From positions 310,001 through 374,000 of the forward strand of contig JAGAON010000003.1 of NCBI GenBank assembly GCA_017623655.1: a DNA stretch of 64,000 nucleotides, read 5' to 3'. Origin of the DNA: Prevotella sp. (GTDB lineage Bacteria; Bacteroidota; Bacteroidia; Bacteroidales; Bacteroidaceae). Positions within the stretch are counted from its first letter, which is position 1; each line of letters begins with the position of its first letter. The translations under genes were made by a program, and so were the position numbers. The notes below the pieces were generated by a model. It saw nothing but the letters and a program-made list of their open reading frames with translations, had not been told where the DNA came from and searched no databases. This document shows, piece by piece, positions 18,042 through 28,200 of this stretch.

Positions 18042-19286
18042 TCAGAATTTGTCTATCGGCACAACCTTTATCGTATATCCCTTTTCCTGTATCGTTTTCT
18101 CTTCATCGCGTGTTACGATCACGAGGTTGTCGCATCCCAGCTCCTCCGCGCATTCCGTTATGCTGTTCGCTTCACGTTTTTCCGTCTTGGGGCTGCTCAT
18201 GTCGTAGCATACCTGCACAAGGCATTCCACGTGATTGCCTTGCCGCAGCACGAAGTCCGTCTCCTTGTCGTTTCGCGAACGGTAGTAGAACAGTGTCCTT
18301 TCCGTGTCGTAGCCTCGCCTTAACAGTTCCGTGAACACATGGTTTTCCAGCATTCTCCCGAGGTTTTCACTCGTGCTGAACGCCTTGGACGTAACGAAAC
18401 CGTTATCTACCACATACACCTTTTGCGGGGCTTTCTGCATTATTTTCATCTTGTTGTTGTAGCGGGGCAGGTAGAAGAACAGGTACGGCTCATGCAGATA
18501 CCCCATATATTTCTTCACGGTGCTGACGCTTGTCATGCTCAATGCGTCCGCTATGCTGTTAGCACTTAGCGGGTTGCAGAAGTTGGCCAGCAGGTATGCC
18601 GCCATGTCGCTCAACTCCGTGATGTTGCGGACACGGTGCCTGTGTGCTACATCTTTCCAGATAATGGAGTCGAACAGCGTGCCGAGATAGCTTCCCGTTA
18701 TGCTGCGTGCCGCCAGTGTCTCCGGATAACCGCCGTTGCGCAGGTAGTCGTTGGTCAGTGCCTCCGTGTCCGTGCTTGCCGCAATCCCTTTGCCGTCGTT
18801 TCCGGAGTAATGCCACTCCTTGAACTCCGCAAGGCTGAACGGCATCATTTCCACTTGCAGGTAACGCCCCGTGAGCGTCGTGGCCATCTCGCTTGACAGC
18901 ATCTTGGCGTTGCTTCCTGTTATCACGAGGTTCTTGCCGCGCCTGTAAAGTGTGCTTACCCATACGTCCCACTTGTCGAGGTTCTGCACCTCGTCGAGCA
19001 TCATGAACTCGTAACCGGGATAGATTTCGTCCAAAGTGCGCATGACCTTGTTCTCGTCCCATGCGGCGAGCAGACTGTTGTCGTCGAAGTTAAGATAGGC
19101 GAAGTTCCTGCCTTTGAGCATCAGCAGGGCCTGCGTCGATTTCCCTACGCGCCGCGGGCCGGTTATAAGTTTTATCATGGGGCTGCTCAAAAGCGTCTCG
19201 TCATCGTGGTGCGTATGGCGTGTTATGTATGGCCGTGACAATAGTTCGTCACGTTCCTTGCGTTGGTTCTGTATTATTTCCCTCAT
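18042..19286 (-). CDS. AAA+ ATPase with DUF4143/nuclease-like C-terminal domain
   Basis: 414 residues from the ATG at 19286; an upstream TTG at 19313 overlaps the promoter box and is rejected. The N-terminal ATPase has Walker A GPRRVGKSTQ and Walker B YEFMMLDEVQNLDKW, and the sensor block LVITGSNAKMLSSEM. The C-terminal domain is DUF4143-like, with ETDFVLRQGNHVECLVQVCY resembling a PD-(D/E)XK nuclease core. Such ATPases are common, often present in many copies and of unknown role in Bacteroidales and archaea. It stands alone, and a perfect 39-base palindrome lies just upstream of its promoter (19342-19380). Confidence 0.85.
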   Translation of the reverse strand: MREIIQNQRKERDELLSRPYITRHTHHDDETLLSSPMIKLITGPRRVGKSTQALLMLKGRNFAYLNFDDNSLLAAWDENKVMRTLDEIYPGYEFMMLDEVQNLDKWDVWVSTLYRRGKNLVITGSNAKMLSSEMATTLTGRYLQVEMMPFSLAEFKEWHYSGNDGKGIAASTDTEALTNDYLRNGGYPETLAARSITGSYLGTLFDSIIWKDVAHRHRVRNITELSDMAAYLLANFCNPLSANSIADALSMTSVSTVKKYMGYLHEPYLFFYLPRYNNKMKIMQKAPQKVYVVDNGFVTSKAFSTSENLGRMLENHVFTELLRRGYDTERTLFYYRSRNDKETDFVLRQGNHVECLVQVCYDMSSPKTEKREANSITECAEELGCDNLVIVTRDEEKTIQEKGYTIKVVPIDKF

Positions 19287-19309
19287 TGTTCTGCTATGGT
19301 TTTGTGATT

Positions 19310-19318
19310 GCAAAGATA
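19310..19318 (-). promoter_or_regulatory. -7 promoter box for the DUF4143-type ATPase
   Basis: Minus-strand TATCTTTGC, 23 bases before the ATG. A GTTG at about 19339-19342 is a weak -33 element at the right distance. Confidence 0.65.
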
Positions 19319-19341
19319 GTGATTTTTGTTCAATAAAACAA

Positions 19342-19380
19342 CTGTATTGGATAAAAAAGTACGTTTTTTATCCAATACAG
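19342..19380. promoter_or_regulatory. Perfect 17-bp-arm palindrome upstream of the ATPase promoter
   Basis: CTGTATTGGATAAAAAA (19342-19358) is mirrored exactly by TTTTTTATCCAATACAG (19364-19380) around GTACG. It touches the expected -33 position of the ATPase promoter. It could be an operator or a terminator read from the plus strand. A partial copy, TGGATAAAAAC, follows at about 19390. It belongs to none of the other repeat families here. Confidence 0.6.
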
Positions 19381-19458
19381 TGAATAAAATGGATAAAAAC
19401 GGGTGCTTCTGCCGTATGAGAGAAGCCGGTGTCATGCAGGAAATTAGCACCGGCAATT

Positions 19459-20347
19459 GTAGGGACGCACCTTGGTGCGTCCCTATAAACCTCACGAATG
19501 CGATATTGCAAAATGTCAGTTATCTTACGGAAAATGTGATATTATGATATTTTGCATGCTTGTGCAATGGGACGCAAAATAGTGATTGTAACACGATAAA
19601 ATAGCCTTTGTTTCGTGATTTGCCCCTGTTGGTATTGCAATTTGATACCTTTTGCAATGCAATCAGCACCTGATCACATTACAGTTAGGTGCTGATTGCT
19701 CCTCTTTTTACCGTCGCTTTTCGTGCAAAATGCCGTTTTTTATGGCGCGAGAACCGGTGTGTCGGAAAATGGGTTTTCCTTAATTTTCCGATGACCAACG
19801 GGTTGCGGATTTATCGGGAAAATGCGTTTTTCGTTTGAAAATACCCTTCGGTTCTTGTAATGCCGCTCGTTTGCTGTCGCGAAAAATCAAAAAGTAAGTA
19901 AATACGCGGTAAAAGTAACAAAATGACATCCCGCTAATCTCTTTCCCGCAGCTGTTTCTGCGCGATGGTAGGCGCGGCAGGACGCCGTGCCTGCTTAACG
20001 CAAACGATGTCACGAACGCCGCCAGCCTCCCGATGCGAATGGTTACAAACGTCGTTGGGGGCATATATAACTGCCCGCTTGTAGAGACGATGTACCACAT
20101 CGTCTCGGCAAACAATGGCGGACGACGAGGATAATGAGACGATGTAATACATCGTCTCTACATACGCCAGCCAAATGGCGGAACACAACAAAAGAACGCT
20201 GATTGCGACAGTAGGCACGGCATCTTGCCGTGCAATCGCCTTTCGTTACAATGTTTTTGCATGACAATGCCTTGTAGGGACGTACCTTGGTGCGTCCGGA
20301 TTGCCGCGTTCCTCCGCATCGGCGGACGCACCAAGGTGCGTCCCTAC
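19459..20347. repeat. Large repeat-filled gene-free region (R1, R4, R3, R2, R3, R1, single R5)
   Basis: The 1.5 kb between the ATPase gene and the 20.8-kb lipoprotein gene hold no convincing gene. In order: single R1 (19459-19485); R4 pair (19659-19699); a small inverted repeat TCGGAAAAT/ATTTTCCGA (19762-19791); degenerate R3 (about 19968-19994); one R5-like unit (about 20025-20055); R2 pair (20081-20106, 20136-20161); R3 (20211-20233); R1 pair (20274-20297, 20324-20347). Short frames across this region are translations of the palindromes. Confidence 0.88.
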
Positions 20348-20523
20348 AACGCCGTTTGTGCCCCTCGCGTCGGGAGATTGGCAACGGTTGCATCGCGATT
20401 GGCGCAATTTCGCGGGAATCCCCGTTGCAATGCCGCTGCCGGGGGAATACGGAACTGTTTACATCCAAAAAGAGCGGATTGGCATATTGTTTTGCCATAA
20501 TTCACGAAAAAAACGCCAAAAAG

Positions 20524-20556
20524 TTTGCAGGTTCTTTATTTTTTCTTTAACTTTGC
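20524..20556 (+). promoter_or_regulatory. Promoter of the surface-lipoprotein locus
   Basis: TTTG at 20524-20527, a 20-base spacer, then TAACTTTGC at 20548-20556: a full Bacteroidota promoter. The start codon is at 20820, so the leader is about 255 bases. The leader carries a near-direct repeat CTATATACTT (about 20599 and 20621) and a purine-rich stretch, but no recognised riboswitch. Confidence 0.8.
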
Positions 20557-20819
20557 AACCGAATGATGCCTATTGTATAACGCGGGCGCGTCAGTACTAT
20601 ATACTTAAAGTAAGGGGCGTGCTATATACTTGAAAAAGGAGAGTAGAAGACGAAACGGACGGAAAGGACAGGGTGAAAACCGGAAAGCGCGGGATTGGGA
20701 CCATGACGCACGGACTGTCTTGCCGTGTTGCCGGCCGGAACGGTACCGGCCGCAGGAATCGCACGAAACAAATAAGAGACAAAATATAAACGTATTAATC
20801 ATTTAATTAACAAACAACA

Positions 20820-23192
20820 ATGAGAATCATTACAAAAATCATGCTTGCATTTGCGTTTGTTGGCTCGTTGGCCTTTACGGCTTGTAAGGACTATGACGAG
20901 GACAACTACACTAATGCGGCCCTGAACAATCCCGGCACTATTGACGAGGCATTGAGAAAACAGTTGGCGGATATGCAGGCTGCCATTAAGGCTCTCCAGG
21001 AACAAGGCGGCGGTGACTGCTCTGACTGCACGGCGAAGGTGACAGCACTGGAACAGCGTGTGCAGAAAACAGAGGAGGCTCTGCAGTCCGAGAACCTCGG
21101 AAAGACAGTGGAAGCATTGCTTAGGAACAATACGTTGTTCCTGACCGAGTTTGGCGGAACGTCTCTCGTGGACACCATTCAGCGCTTGGGCACACGTCTG
21201 GACCGTCTTTATAGGGACAGCATCAAGCCTATCAACGAGTGGTATAATGAGCACAACGTGGAAGGCGACAAGGGCTTTGTATATAGAAAAGAATTGGTGG
21301 ACAGCATCAACAAGGTCAACGAGAGATACAAGAAGTACACTGACGACCAGATAAAGCTTACCATCGGTGATATTCCTGAGGGAAAGACCGTGAAATGGTA
21401 TGTTGACTCTGTGGCTAATGTATTGCAGGGTGTTGACAAGAAGATGAATGCAAGGGTTGACAGCCTGGCAGGCATTACCAAGGACCTTGGCGAAAGGCTC
21501 GATGTGCTTGAGGACGCTCGCAAGAAGCAGATAACAGGCATCATCGTAAACGAGGTCTATAACCCTGCATTCGGTACTTACCACACTGTCCTTGGAGATG
21601 TGAAAACAACTCTCCTCGTAGCTTACTTCGGCACTTCTAATATCTCCGATACATTCCCGATGGATGAGGCTTACAACGGCAAGAAGGTAGTAGTAAGAGC
21701 AGGCAGCCCGATTCTGTCTGATGACGAGGCTAACGCAGGTACTGTATATCTCACAATCAATCCTAACGATGTTGAGTTCGACGGCCTTGACGGTCTCAAA
21801 CTCGTAAACAGCCAGGACAGGGAGTCTGCCGTGAAGCTCGGCACATTCAAAAAGTCTGACGTAGAGTTGAACTCAGGTTACACTCGTGCCGCTGATAATG
21901 GTTTCTATGAGGCTCCGGCAAAGATTGATATCGCAGGTCTTCAGGATCCTAACGTTCAGATAAACATAGACAAGAGCGCTGTCAAGAACGCTCTCTCAGA
22001 CTTCATCGCTATAAGGGACGGCGCTTCCGCTAAGGTAGCACTCAAGGAATTTGCCAAGGTTGCGATAGACGTTGTGCAGGCTATGAGACTTCCGCTTTTG
22101 GCTGTTAAGTGCCCATGGAAAGATAAGGTCGGTGAGCACGCCGTATTGTCAGACTATACTATAAAAGCTGTGGCTGTTCAGCCTCTTGGCTTTAAATCTG
22201 TTGACGCAGTATTCGACAAGGAAGGCAACGGATTCTTCTGGCGTGCATACGACCAGATACAGGACTTCGTGACACGCGCTGCCAAGAAAGTCGGCAAGAA
22301 AATCGCTGACCAGATAGACAAGCAGTTTATGCTTAATCAGTTCGGTGGAAAGCTTTCTGACATTTCTGTCAAGCTTAAAGATTTGAATGACATTACAATG
22401 GACGAGTTCAAAAATGTTGAACTGACAGCCAAAGTTACAATCCCTGAAATCAAGTTGGACTTCTGGGTACCGGTTACAGAACAGGAAATTAATGTAGGAA
22501 AGATATATGTTGAGGTTCCTGATGTGTATAATCCAGTGACAGGTGAGTGGACTACCGCTTTGAAAGAGGTCGTATTTGAAGGCAATCCGACTGTTAGCGG
22601 CGGAAAGGTTCATGTCGTACATACTGTTCCTGCACAGACTGTTGACGCTAAGATAACAATGACTAAGGAGGAATTTGAGAAGGCTTTCGATGTCGTTATC
22701 AATAACATCAACAACAACTATGATGATATTAACGATGTGTTTGCCGCATTCAGGGATGTCATCAAAGATGTTAACACGATGATTGACAACATCAACAGGA
22801 TTGAGGATAAGCTTGAGAACGCTACATACCTCGGACGTGTGTTCGCTTATCTTGACAAGTTCGCAAACAAGTTCGCGAATGCCGTTCCTGCAATGTTCAA
22901 GCCTGTGATGCTCGTTAACTCAGACAATGGCTTTGGCGTAGCCGGCTTCAAGGCTGCACCGTCAACTGTTGCAGGTCAGGTTACAGTCATTCCGACAACA
23001 TACTCTGCCGAGCTTCTTGCGCCTATCTACAAGAGATATATCCGTGTTAACGATAATGAAGGCCAGATACTTGGCTCACGTTCTCTTGACATAACAGGCC
23101 AGTTGGTTAAGGGTGAGAACACCGTCATTTACGAGGCGATGGACTATACCGGCACTATCATATCACAAACATATACTTTGGTGCTTGAATAA
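20820..23192 (+). CDS. Large surface lipoprotein with coiled-coil N-terminal region, function unknown
   Basis: 790 residues. The lipoprotein signal ends FVGSLAFTAC, with Cys22 followed by the acidic KDYDEDNY, as expected for Bacteroidota lipoproteins sent to the cell surface. Residues ~40-240 are heptad-rich coiled coil (QLADMQAAIKALQEQ, TALEQRVQKTEEAL, SLAGITKDLGERLDVLED). The C-terminal ~550 residues look like beta-rich domains, with another helical stretch rich in NINNN near residue 630. I do not recognise a family with a known function. The codon choice is plainer and more AT-rich than in neighbouring metabolic genes, which suits high expression. First gene of the 20.8-28.9 kb locus. Confidence 0.8.
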   Translation: MRIITKIMLAFAFVGSLAFTACKDYDEDNYTNAALNNPGTIDEALRKQLADMQAAIKALQEQGGGDCSDCTAKVTALEQRVQKTEEALQSENLGKTVEALLRNNTLFLTEFGGTSLVDTIQRLGTRLDRLYRDSIKPINEWYNEHNVEGDKGFVYRKELVDSINKVNERYKKYTDDQIKLTIGDIPEGKTVKWYVDSVANVLQGVDKKMNARVDSLAGITKDLGERLDVLEDARKKQITGIIVNEVYNPAFGTYHTVLGDVKTTLLVAYFGTSNISDTFPMDEAYNGKKVVVRAGSPILSDDEANAGTVYLTINPNDVEFDGLDGLKLVNSQDRESAVKLGTFKKSDVELNSGYTRAADNGFYEAPAKIDIAGLQDPNVQINIDKSAVKNALSDFIAIRDGASAKVALKEFAKVAIDVVQAMRLPLLAVKCPWKDKVGEHAVLSDYTIKAVAVQPLGFKSVDAVFDKEGNGFFWRAYDQIQDFVTRAAKKVGKKIADQIDKQFMLNQFGGKLSDISVKLKDLNDITMDEFKNVELTAKVTIPEIKLDFWVPVTEQEINVGKIYVEVPDVYNPVTGEWTTALKEVVFEGNPTVSGGKVHVVHTVPAQTVDAKITMTKEEFEKAFDVVINNINNNYDDINDVFAAFRDVIKDVNTMIDNINRIEDKLENATYLGRVFAYLDKFANKFANAVPAMFKPVMLVNSDNGFGVAGFKAAPSTVAGQVTVIPTTYSAELLAPIYKRYIRVNDNEGQILGSRSLDITGQLVKGENTVIYEAMDYTGTIISQTYTLVLE

Positions 23193-23217
23193 TATCCGGT
23201 GTACCATTAATAGATAA

Positions 23218-23886
23218 ATGTATCGCAGGCTATTATATATAGTACCCGCATTCTCATTGGGTCTGCTTCTGCTTGCTTCCGGCATCTCATGTACGGGATG
23301 TGGCGGGAACAAGGAGAAGCGGACGCAAGGGGAGGAAAGCCCGATAAACCCCATGGTGGCCCGGCTGGACGACACTCCCGATGAGGCTTTACTCGTCAGA
23401 CTGAACTCTTTTGACAGTGACTCCATGTATGTCACGGTCAGGGCTTCGGGCAGAAAATGGGCTTTCGCATACGGTGAGGCGATGGCTAACGGAATGTTCC
23501 ACGGAACGATGAGGAAGGGTGACACCTATTCTTTATTGCCGGATAACAGGCGGAAGACCGTTACCATTGCGGTGAATACCACCGAACTGAGCGGAAGATG
23601 GGTCTATGACCAACAGCAACACAGGGGCCTGGCCTTCAACCAAGGGGGCGGAATGGAAAGCGTTAATGCTGGAAACATCTGCTTTCGGGAATGGAAACTG
23701 CTAAACGGGAAGATGTATATATACTACGTTGACACGCAGCAGGTGGCAAGTGACAGGCAACAGTATCTGGTGGAAGAGGCGTATATCAACACGCTCAGCG
23801 CCAAGGAACTCATAATACAGTTCCGGGGAGAGAGGCTAAGATGCCTCAGACCGTCAGACAAACCGCTTATCTATGAGGGGAAATAG
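23218..23886 (+). CDS. Small lipoprotein, lipocalin-like
   Basis: 222 residues. The signal peptide LLLLASGISCTGCGG offers Cys25 or Cys28 as the lipidated residue. The mature part looks like one small beta-barrel or sandwich: GRWVYDQQQHRGLAFNQGGG and a later FREWKLLNGKMYIYY resemble the lipocalin-like lipoproteins of Bacteroidales, but that similarity is loose. No catalytic motif is visible. It follows the large lipoprotein gene by only 25 bases and precedes the OmpA-family gene by 65, so the three are probably expressed together. Confidence 0.72.
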   Translation: MYRRLLYIVPAFSLGLLLLASGISCTGCGGNKEKRTQGEESPINPMVARLDDTPDEALLVRLNSFDSDSMYVTVRASGRKWAFAYGEAMANGMFHGTMRKGDTYSLLPDNRRKTVTIAVNTTELSGRWVYDQQQHRGLAFNQGGGMESVNAGNICFREWKLLNGKMYIYYVDTQQVASDRQQYLVEEAYINTLSAKELIIQFRGERLRCLRPSDKPLIYEGK

Positions 23887-23951
23887 ACTGTAAAGGGTGC
23901 GTATATCTTATCAAGGTACATATAAACAAACTACTTATAAGGATTCATATT

Positions 23952-25091
23952 ATGAACATTAAGAAATCAATATTTGCAACACTGCTTGCCGGCATTGCCC
24001 TCGGTGCATCTGCACAGGAGGCCGCAAAGACGGAGTATGTGTTCCAGCCGCATTGGTATGTGCAGGGACAGTTCGGTGCACAATATACTCTTGGCGAGGT
24101 GAGCATGGGCAAACTCATATCCCCTAATGCACAACTCGGTGTGGGCTACAACTTCGGTAAGGTTGTAGGTGCGCGTTTCATTGTAAACGCATGGCAGAGT
24201 AAAGGTGGCTCAGAGATAATGGGTGAGACGTACAAGTGGAAGTATAACTACGTCGCTCCGATGGTGGACGTTACTTTCAACATATCAAACCTGATCTCGG
24301 GAGTGAACCCTTGCCGTCTTGTTGACGTGACAGCGTTCATCGGTGGAGGCGTGAATATCGCCTTCAATAACGACGAGGCGGTTGATGTTGACAATCAGCT
24401 CTGCGCCACTTACGGCAATATTTACAACGCAACAGAATACGAGAAGAGCCAGTATCTCCGCAATCTGTGGAGCAATACTTCTGCTCGTGCCGTCGGACAT
24501 GCAGGTCTTGCCGCTGACTTCAAGGTCGCAAAGAACCTCAGTGTTGGCGCGGAAATCGCCGCAAACTTCCTTTCTGACACCTATAACTCAAAGAAAGCCG
24601 GCAACGTTGACTGGTATTTCAATGGTTTGGTTGGCGTGAAGTACTCTTTCGGCGACACCTACAAGGAGAAGAAGATAGAGCCGGTTGAGCCGAAGATTGT
24701 ATATCGTGACCGTATAGTCGAGAAGATAGTCGAGAAGCCTGTGGAGAAGAAAGTTGTGCCGGAGGTAGAGCCTTTGCGCATGGACATCTTCTTCAACATT
24801 GCCAAGTTCAAGCTTCTTGCCAGCGAACAGCAGAAGGTTGGCGAGGTTGCCGCTTACATGAAGAAGTACCCGCAGACCAAGGTTGTCATAACAGGTCTTG
24901 CCGACAAGGGCACGGGTAACGACAAAATCAACATTCCTCTCTCAAAGAAGCGTGCTGAGATTGTTAAGGAGATGCTCGTGAAGCAGCATGGTATAGACGC
25001 AAGCCGTATCACTGCCGAGGGTAAAGGCTCATCAGAGCAGCCTTACACCATACCGGAGTTGAACCGTGTCAGCATCTGTGTGGTAAAGTAA
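23952..25091 (+). CDS. OmpA-family outer-membrane protein
   Basis: 379 residues. Signal peptide ending GIALGASAQ. Residues ~25-235 are an eight-stranded-type barrel with alternating aromatic strands (HWYVQGQFGAQYTLGEV and WYFNGLVGVKYSFGD). A Lys/Glu/Val-rich linker (IVYRDRIVEKIVEKPVEK) leads to the C-terminal OmpA peptidoglycan-binding domain, with VVITGLADKGTGNDKINIPL and LSKKRAEIVKEMLVKQHGID. It anchors the outer membrane to the cell wall and is of the type that is among the most abundant outer-membrane proteins in Bacteroidales. Codon use is strongly biased, like the first gene of the locus. Confidence 0.9.
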   Translation: MNIKKSIFATLLAGIALGASAQEAAKTEYVFQPHWYVQGQFGAQYTLGEVSMGKLISPNAQLGVGYNFGKVVGARFIVNAWQSKGGSEIMGETYKWKYNYVAPMVDVTFNISNLISGVNPCRLVDVTAFIGGGVNIAFNNDEAVDVDNQLCATYGNIYNATEYEKSQYLRNLWSNTSARAVGHAGLAADFKVAKNLSVGAEIAANFLSDTYNSKKAGNVDWYFNGLVGVKYSFGDTYKEKKIEPVEPKIVYRDRIVEKIVEKPVEKKVVPEVEPLRMDIFFNIAKFKLLASEQQKVGEVAAYMKKYPQTKVVITGLADKGTGNDKINIPLSKKRAEIVKEMLVKQHGIDASRITAEGKGSSEQPYTIPELNRVSICVVK

Positions 25092-25120
25092 GCACATCTT
25101 ATTTATAATATAATACAGGT

Positions 25121-25170
25121 CCTATCCTTGAAAGTCTGTCCCCAGATGGAGGGAGAAAGTCAAGGATAGG
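25121..25170 (+). terminator. Hairpin between the OmpA-family gene and the InlB-repeat gene
   Basis: CCTATCCTTG (25121-25130) and CAAGGATAGG (25161-25170) pair perfectly, extended by an A-T pair inside, with ~28 bases in the loop. It lies 30 bases after the OmpA-family stop and ends 36 bases before the next start. It may weaken read-through and so set a lower level for the downstream genes, or stabilise the upstream message. Confidence 0.6.
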
Positions 25171-25206
25171 GCTTTGTCAATGTTTATGGAATACAGAAAT
25201 AAATAT

Positions 25207-28200
25207 ATGAAAAGGATATTCTCTCTCTTGCTTCTTGCCATGTTGTCACATCTTTATGTGGCGGCGAAACTGGAAGGAAGCGGGTATTACCGTATATGGA
25301 ACGCAGCGGTACTGGCTAAAAACAAGGAGAAGGCCTATTGCTGCGTGTCATGTGACTCGTATTATATGAATACTTCGGCGGGAACAGACCAGAAGATAGC
25401 TTCCATACCGTTGTATCCTGAAAAGTACTCATTTACCGATCCGGCGGCTATCATTTATGTGCAGATGCCGGACGCTACGCATAAGTTCGACCTGAGTGCG
25501 CAGGGCGTTTGGGTGTCACAGCTGCTTGATGGGTCATCCCTTACGCTGTCAGGAAACACTGATGGCAATTATGTACTGACCGGAAAGGTGCAGGGAGTGG
25601 AAACACCTGTGTATAGTACATCGCAGAAATTCGGTATATATGGACCTAAGTATTATGTTCTTACATCCTCGAACAGTGACACTTCGTATAAATTCTGGGG
25701 TGCTGACAAAGTGGATAGCGAGAGCGCCAAGAACTATTTTGGCGTGAAGCCCACACTGTCCGCGAAAGGAAAGTATTACGCTCCGTTCTATGTGTCGTTT
25801 CCGTTTGAGACGGTATCAGATGGCATGAAGGTGTATTATGTGTCCAAAATGAACAAGAGCGGCTATACGTTGGAGGAGATAAACGGCATTATTCCTGCTG
25901 CGACACCGGTGCTGATAGAGTGCAGTTCAGATGACCCTTCAAAGAATAGGTTGAAACTTCACGAGCCGGGAACGGCAGGAACGAGTGTTGCCGGCAATAA
26001 ACTGAAAGGCGTATATTTCTGTAATCCAGATCTTGAAATAAGCCAATATAAGCACGCCGCTACCGAGTTTAAGGCGGAATCCATGCGTATCTGGAAAGTT
26101 GTAAATGACGAATTAGTGCTGTCCGACGATGGCAGTAGTTTAGTAGATGCAGAGTATGTGCCGGGAGTTCCTTATCTTTGCCTTAATGCCAACCAGTCAT
26201 ACCTTCCTGTTCCGGCAGGTTATGCATCCATAATGAAAGAAGGTCAGGCAGATCCTGTGACCGTAACGTTCCTTAATGACGAAGGCGGAATACTTACAAC
26301 CGTCGAGGGTTTTCCCGGAGATAAGATAACACTGCCTGCCGAACCAACCAAAACAGGATATACCTTCGCAGGCTGGGAAGGCCTGACTGATGTCTTCCCG
26401 GAAGAGAGCAAGACGGTAAAACCTCTGTGGACAATAAACCAATACACCATAACCTTTGACTCGGACGGCGGTAATGAGGTCGCTCCTGTAACGCAGAATT
26501 ATGGTACTGTTGTCGCAATCCCCGCCGCTCCGACCAAGACCGGACACACATTCTTGGGCTGGGAGCCTGCCGTGCCAACCACAATGCCGGCGGAGAATGT
26601 CACGGTAAAGGCCAAGTGGCAGGTCAATTCATATTCAGTGAAGTTCTTGATGGACGACAATACGGTCTTGAAAGAAACCACACAAGAATACGGAACGCCA
26701 ATTGTCGTGCCTGAGAATCCAACAAAGACAGGAGAGACTTTCTTGTGCTGGACACCGGAAGTGGATGCCACAGTTCCCGCCAAAGACGTGGTATATACTG
26801 CAGTCTTTACAGGAAGTGAGTTTACCATCACCTTTGATACCGACGGGGCTGGTGAGATGGAGCCTATGAAAGTTATCTATGGCACAGCCGTGCCGAAGCC
26901 TACTTCTCCAACCAAGGCAGGCTACACCTTCTTGGGTTGGGAGCCGGAGTTGCCTCAGACAATGCCTGCCGGCGACCTTACCGTTAAGGCTCTGTGGAAG
27001 GCTAACGCATATACCATCACCTTCGATGCCGCCGGCGGTTCTGCTGTCAGCCCCATAACGGCGGATTACAACACAGCAATAACCGCTCCTTCCGCCCCGG
27101 TTAAGGAGGGCTACACCTTCCTTGGCTGGGAGCCTGAGCTGCCGAAGACAATGCCTTTGGACGGGATGACGGTGAAAGCCAAATGGCAGATAAACCAATA
27201 CACCATCAAGTTCAACTGTGACGGCGGTTCTGCTGTCAGCGACATGACACAGGATTACGGCACGGCAGTGTCCGCGCCTGATGCGCCAACGAAGTTCGGT
27301 TACACGTTCGCAGGCTGGGAACCGGAGTTGCCGGCAACCGTTCCGGCGCAGAACATCACCGTGAAAGCGGTATGGCAGGCTGCCAAGACCGGTTACGACA
27401 TATCACTGTCAGAGGGCTGGAACTGGGTTTCCATACCGATGATGGACGAAGACATGACCGACATCAACACCCTGTTGGGGAACGGTGAATGGGAACTGGG
27501 CGACGAGGTGAAGTCAAAGACCGCCGTGGCCGCATACTCCAAGCGCAACGCCAAGTGGTTAGGCGCATTGGCACACCAGACAAAACTCAGCGGCACCGTC
27601 ATGTATAAAATACGTTCCGCAAAGACACAAGGCGTGGCTTTGAAGGAAGGCAGGGTGACAGTACCGGCGGAGATGAACGTGACTGTCAACGGCGGATGGA
27701 ACCATATCTCCTATCTCCCGGCAGAACCGATGCTCCTCTCCGAGGCACTTGCCAACTACCCGGCCGCCGACGGCGACGTGATAAAGTCTGAAACGGCTTC
27801 AAGTCTCTATTCCAATGACAAGGGATGGGAAGGCGAACTCACCGTACTTGAGCCGGAGCAGGGATATATGCTTATGCGCAATGCCGGCAACCCCGTCACT
27901 TTCCGTTATCCAAACGAGGCGCAGACAAAGGTTGAGGAACAGCCAACGGCAGGGACTGCAAACCGTTATGCGGACAACATGACCGTGGTAGCCACCCTTG
28001 CCGGCGTAGAGACAGAGGCCGGTGACAGCCTTGCCGCCATCGTTCGCGGCGAGATCCGCGGCACGTCCGCCGTGTCAGAGGACGGCACAACCATCCTCAC
28101 CGTGCAGGGAAGCGGTGCCGAACTTGTGTCAATAGCCCTGTTGCGCGGCGGTGAAGTGTTTGCCACTGCCAACACCTCGCTCTGCTATGAGGTTGACGCC

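Noticed and set aside
19780-20633. Several short open frames on both strands
   Set aside because: They run through R1, R2 and R3 palindromes and share peptides such as CRDAPWCV only because the DNA repeats do.
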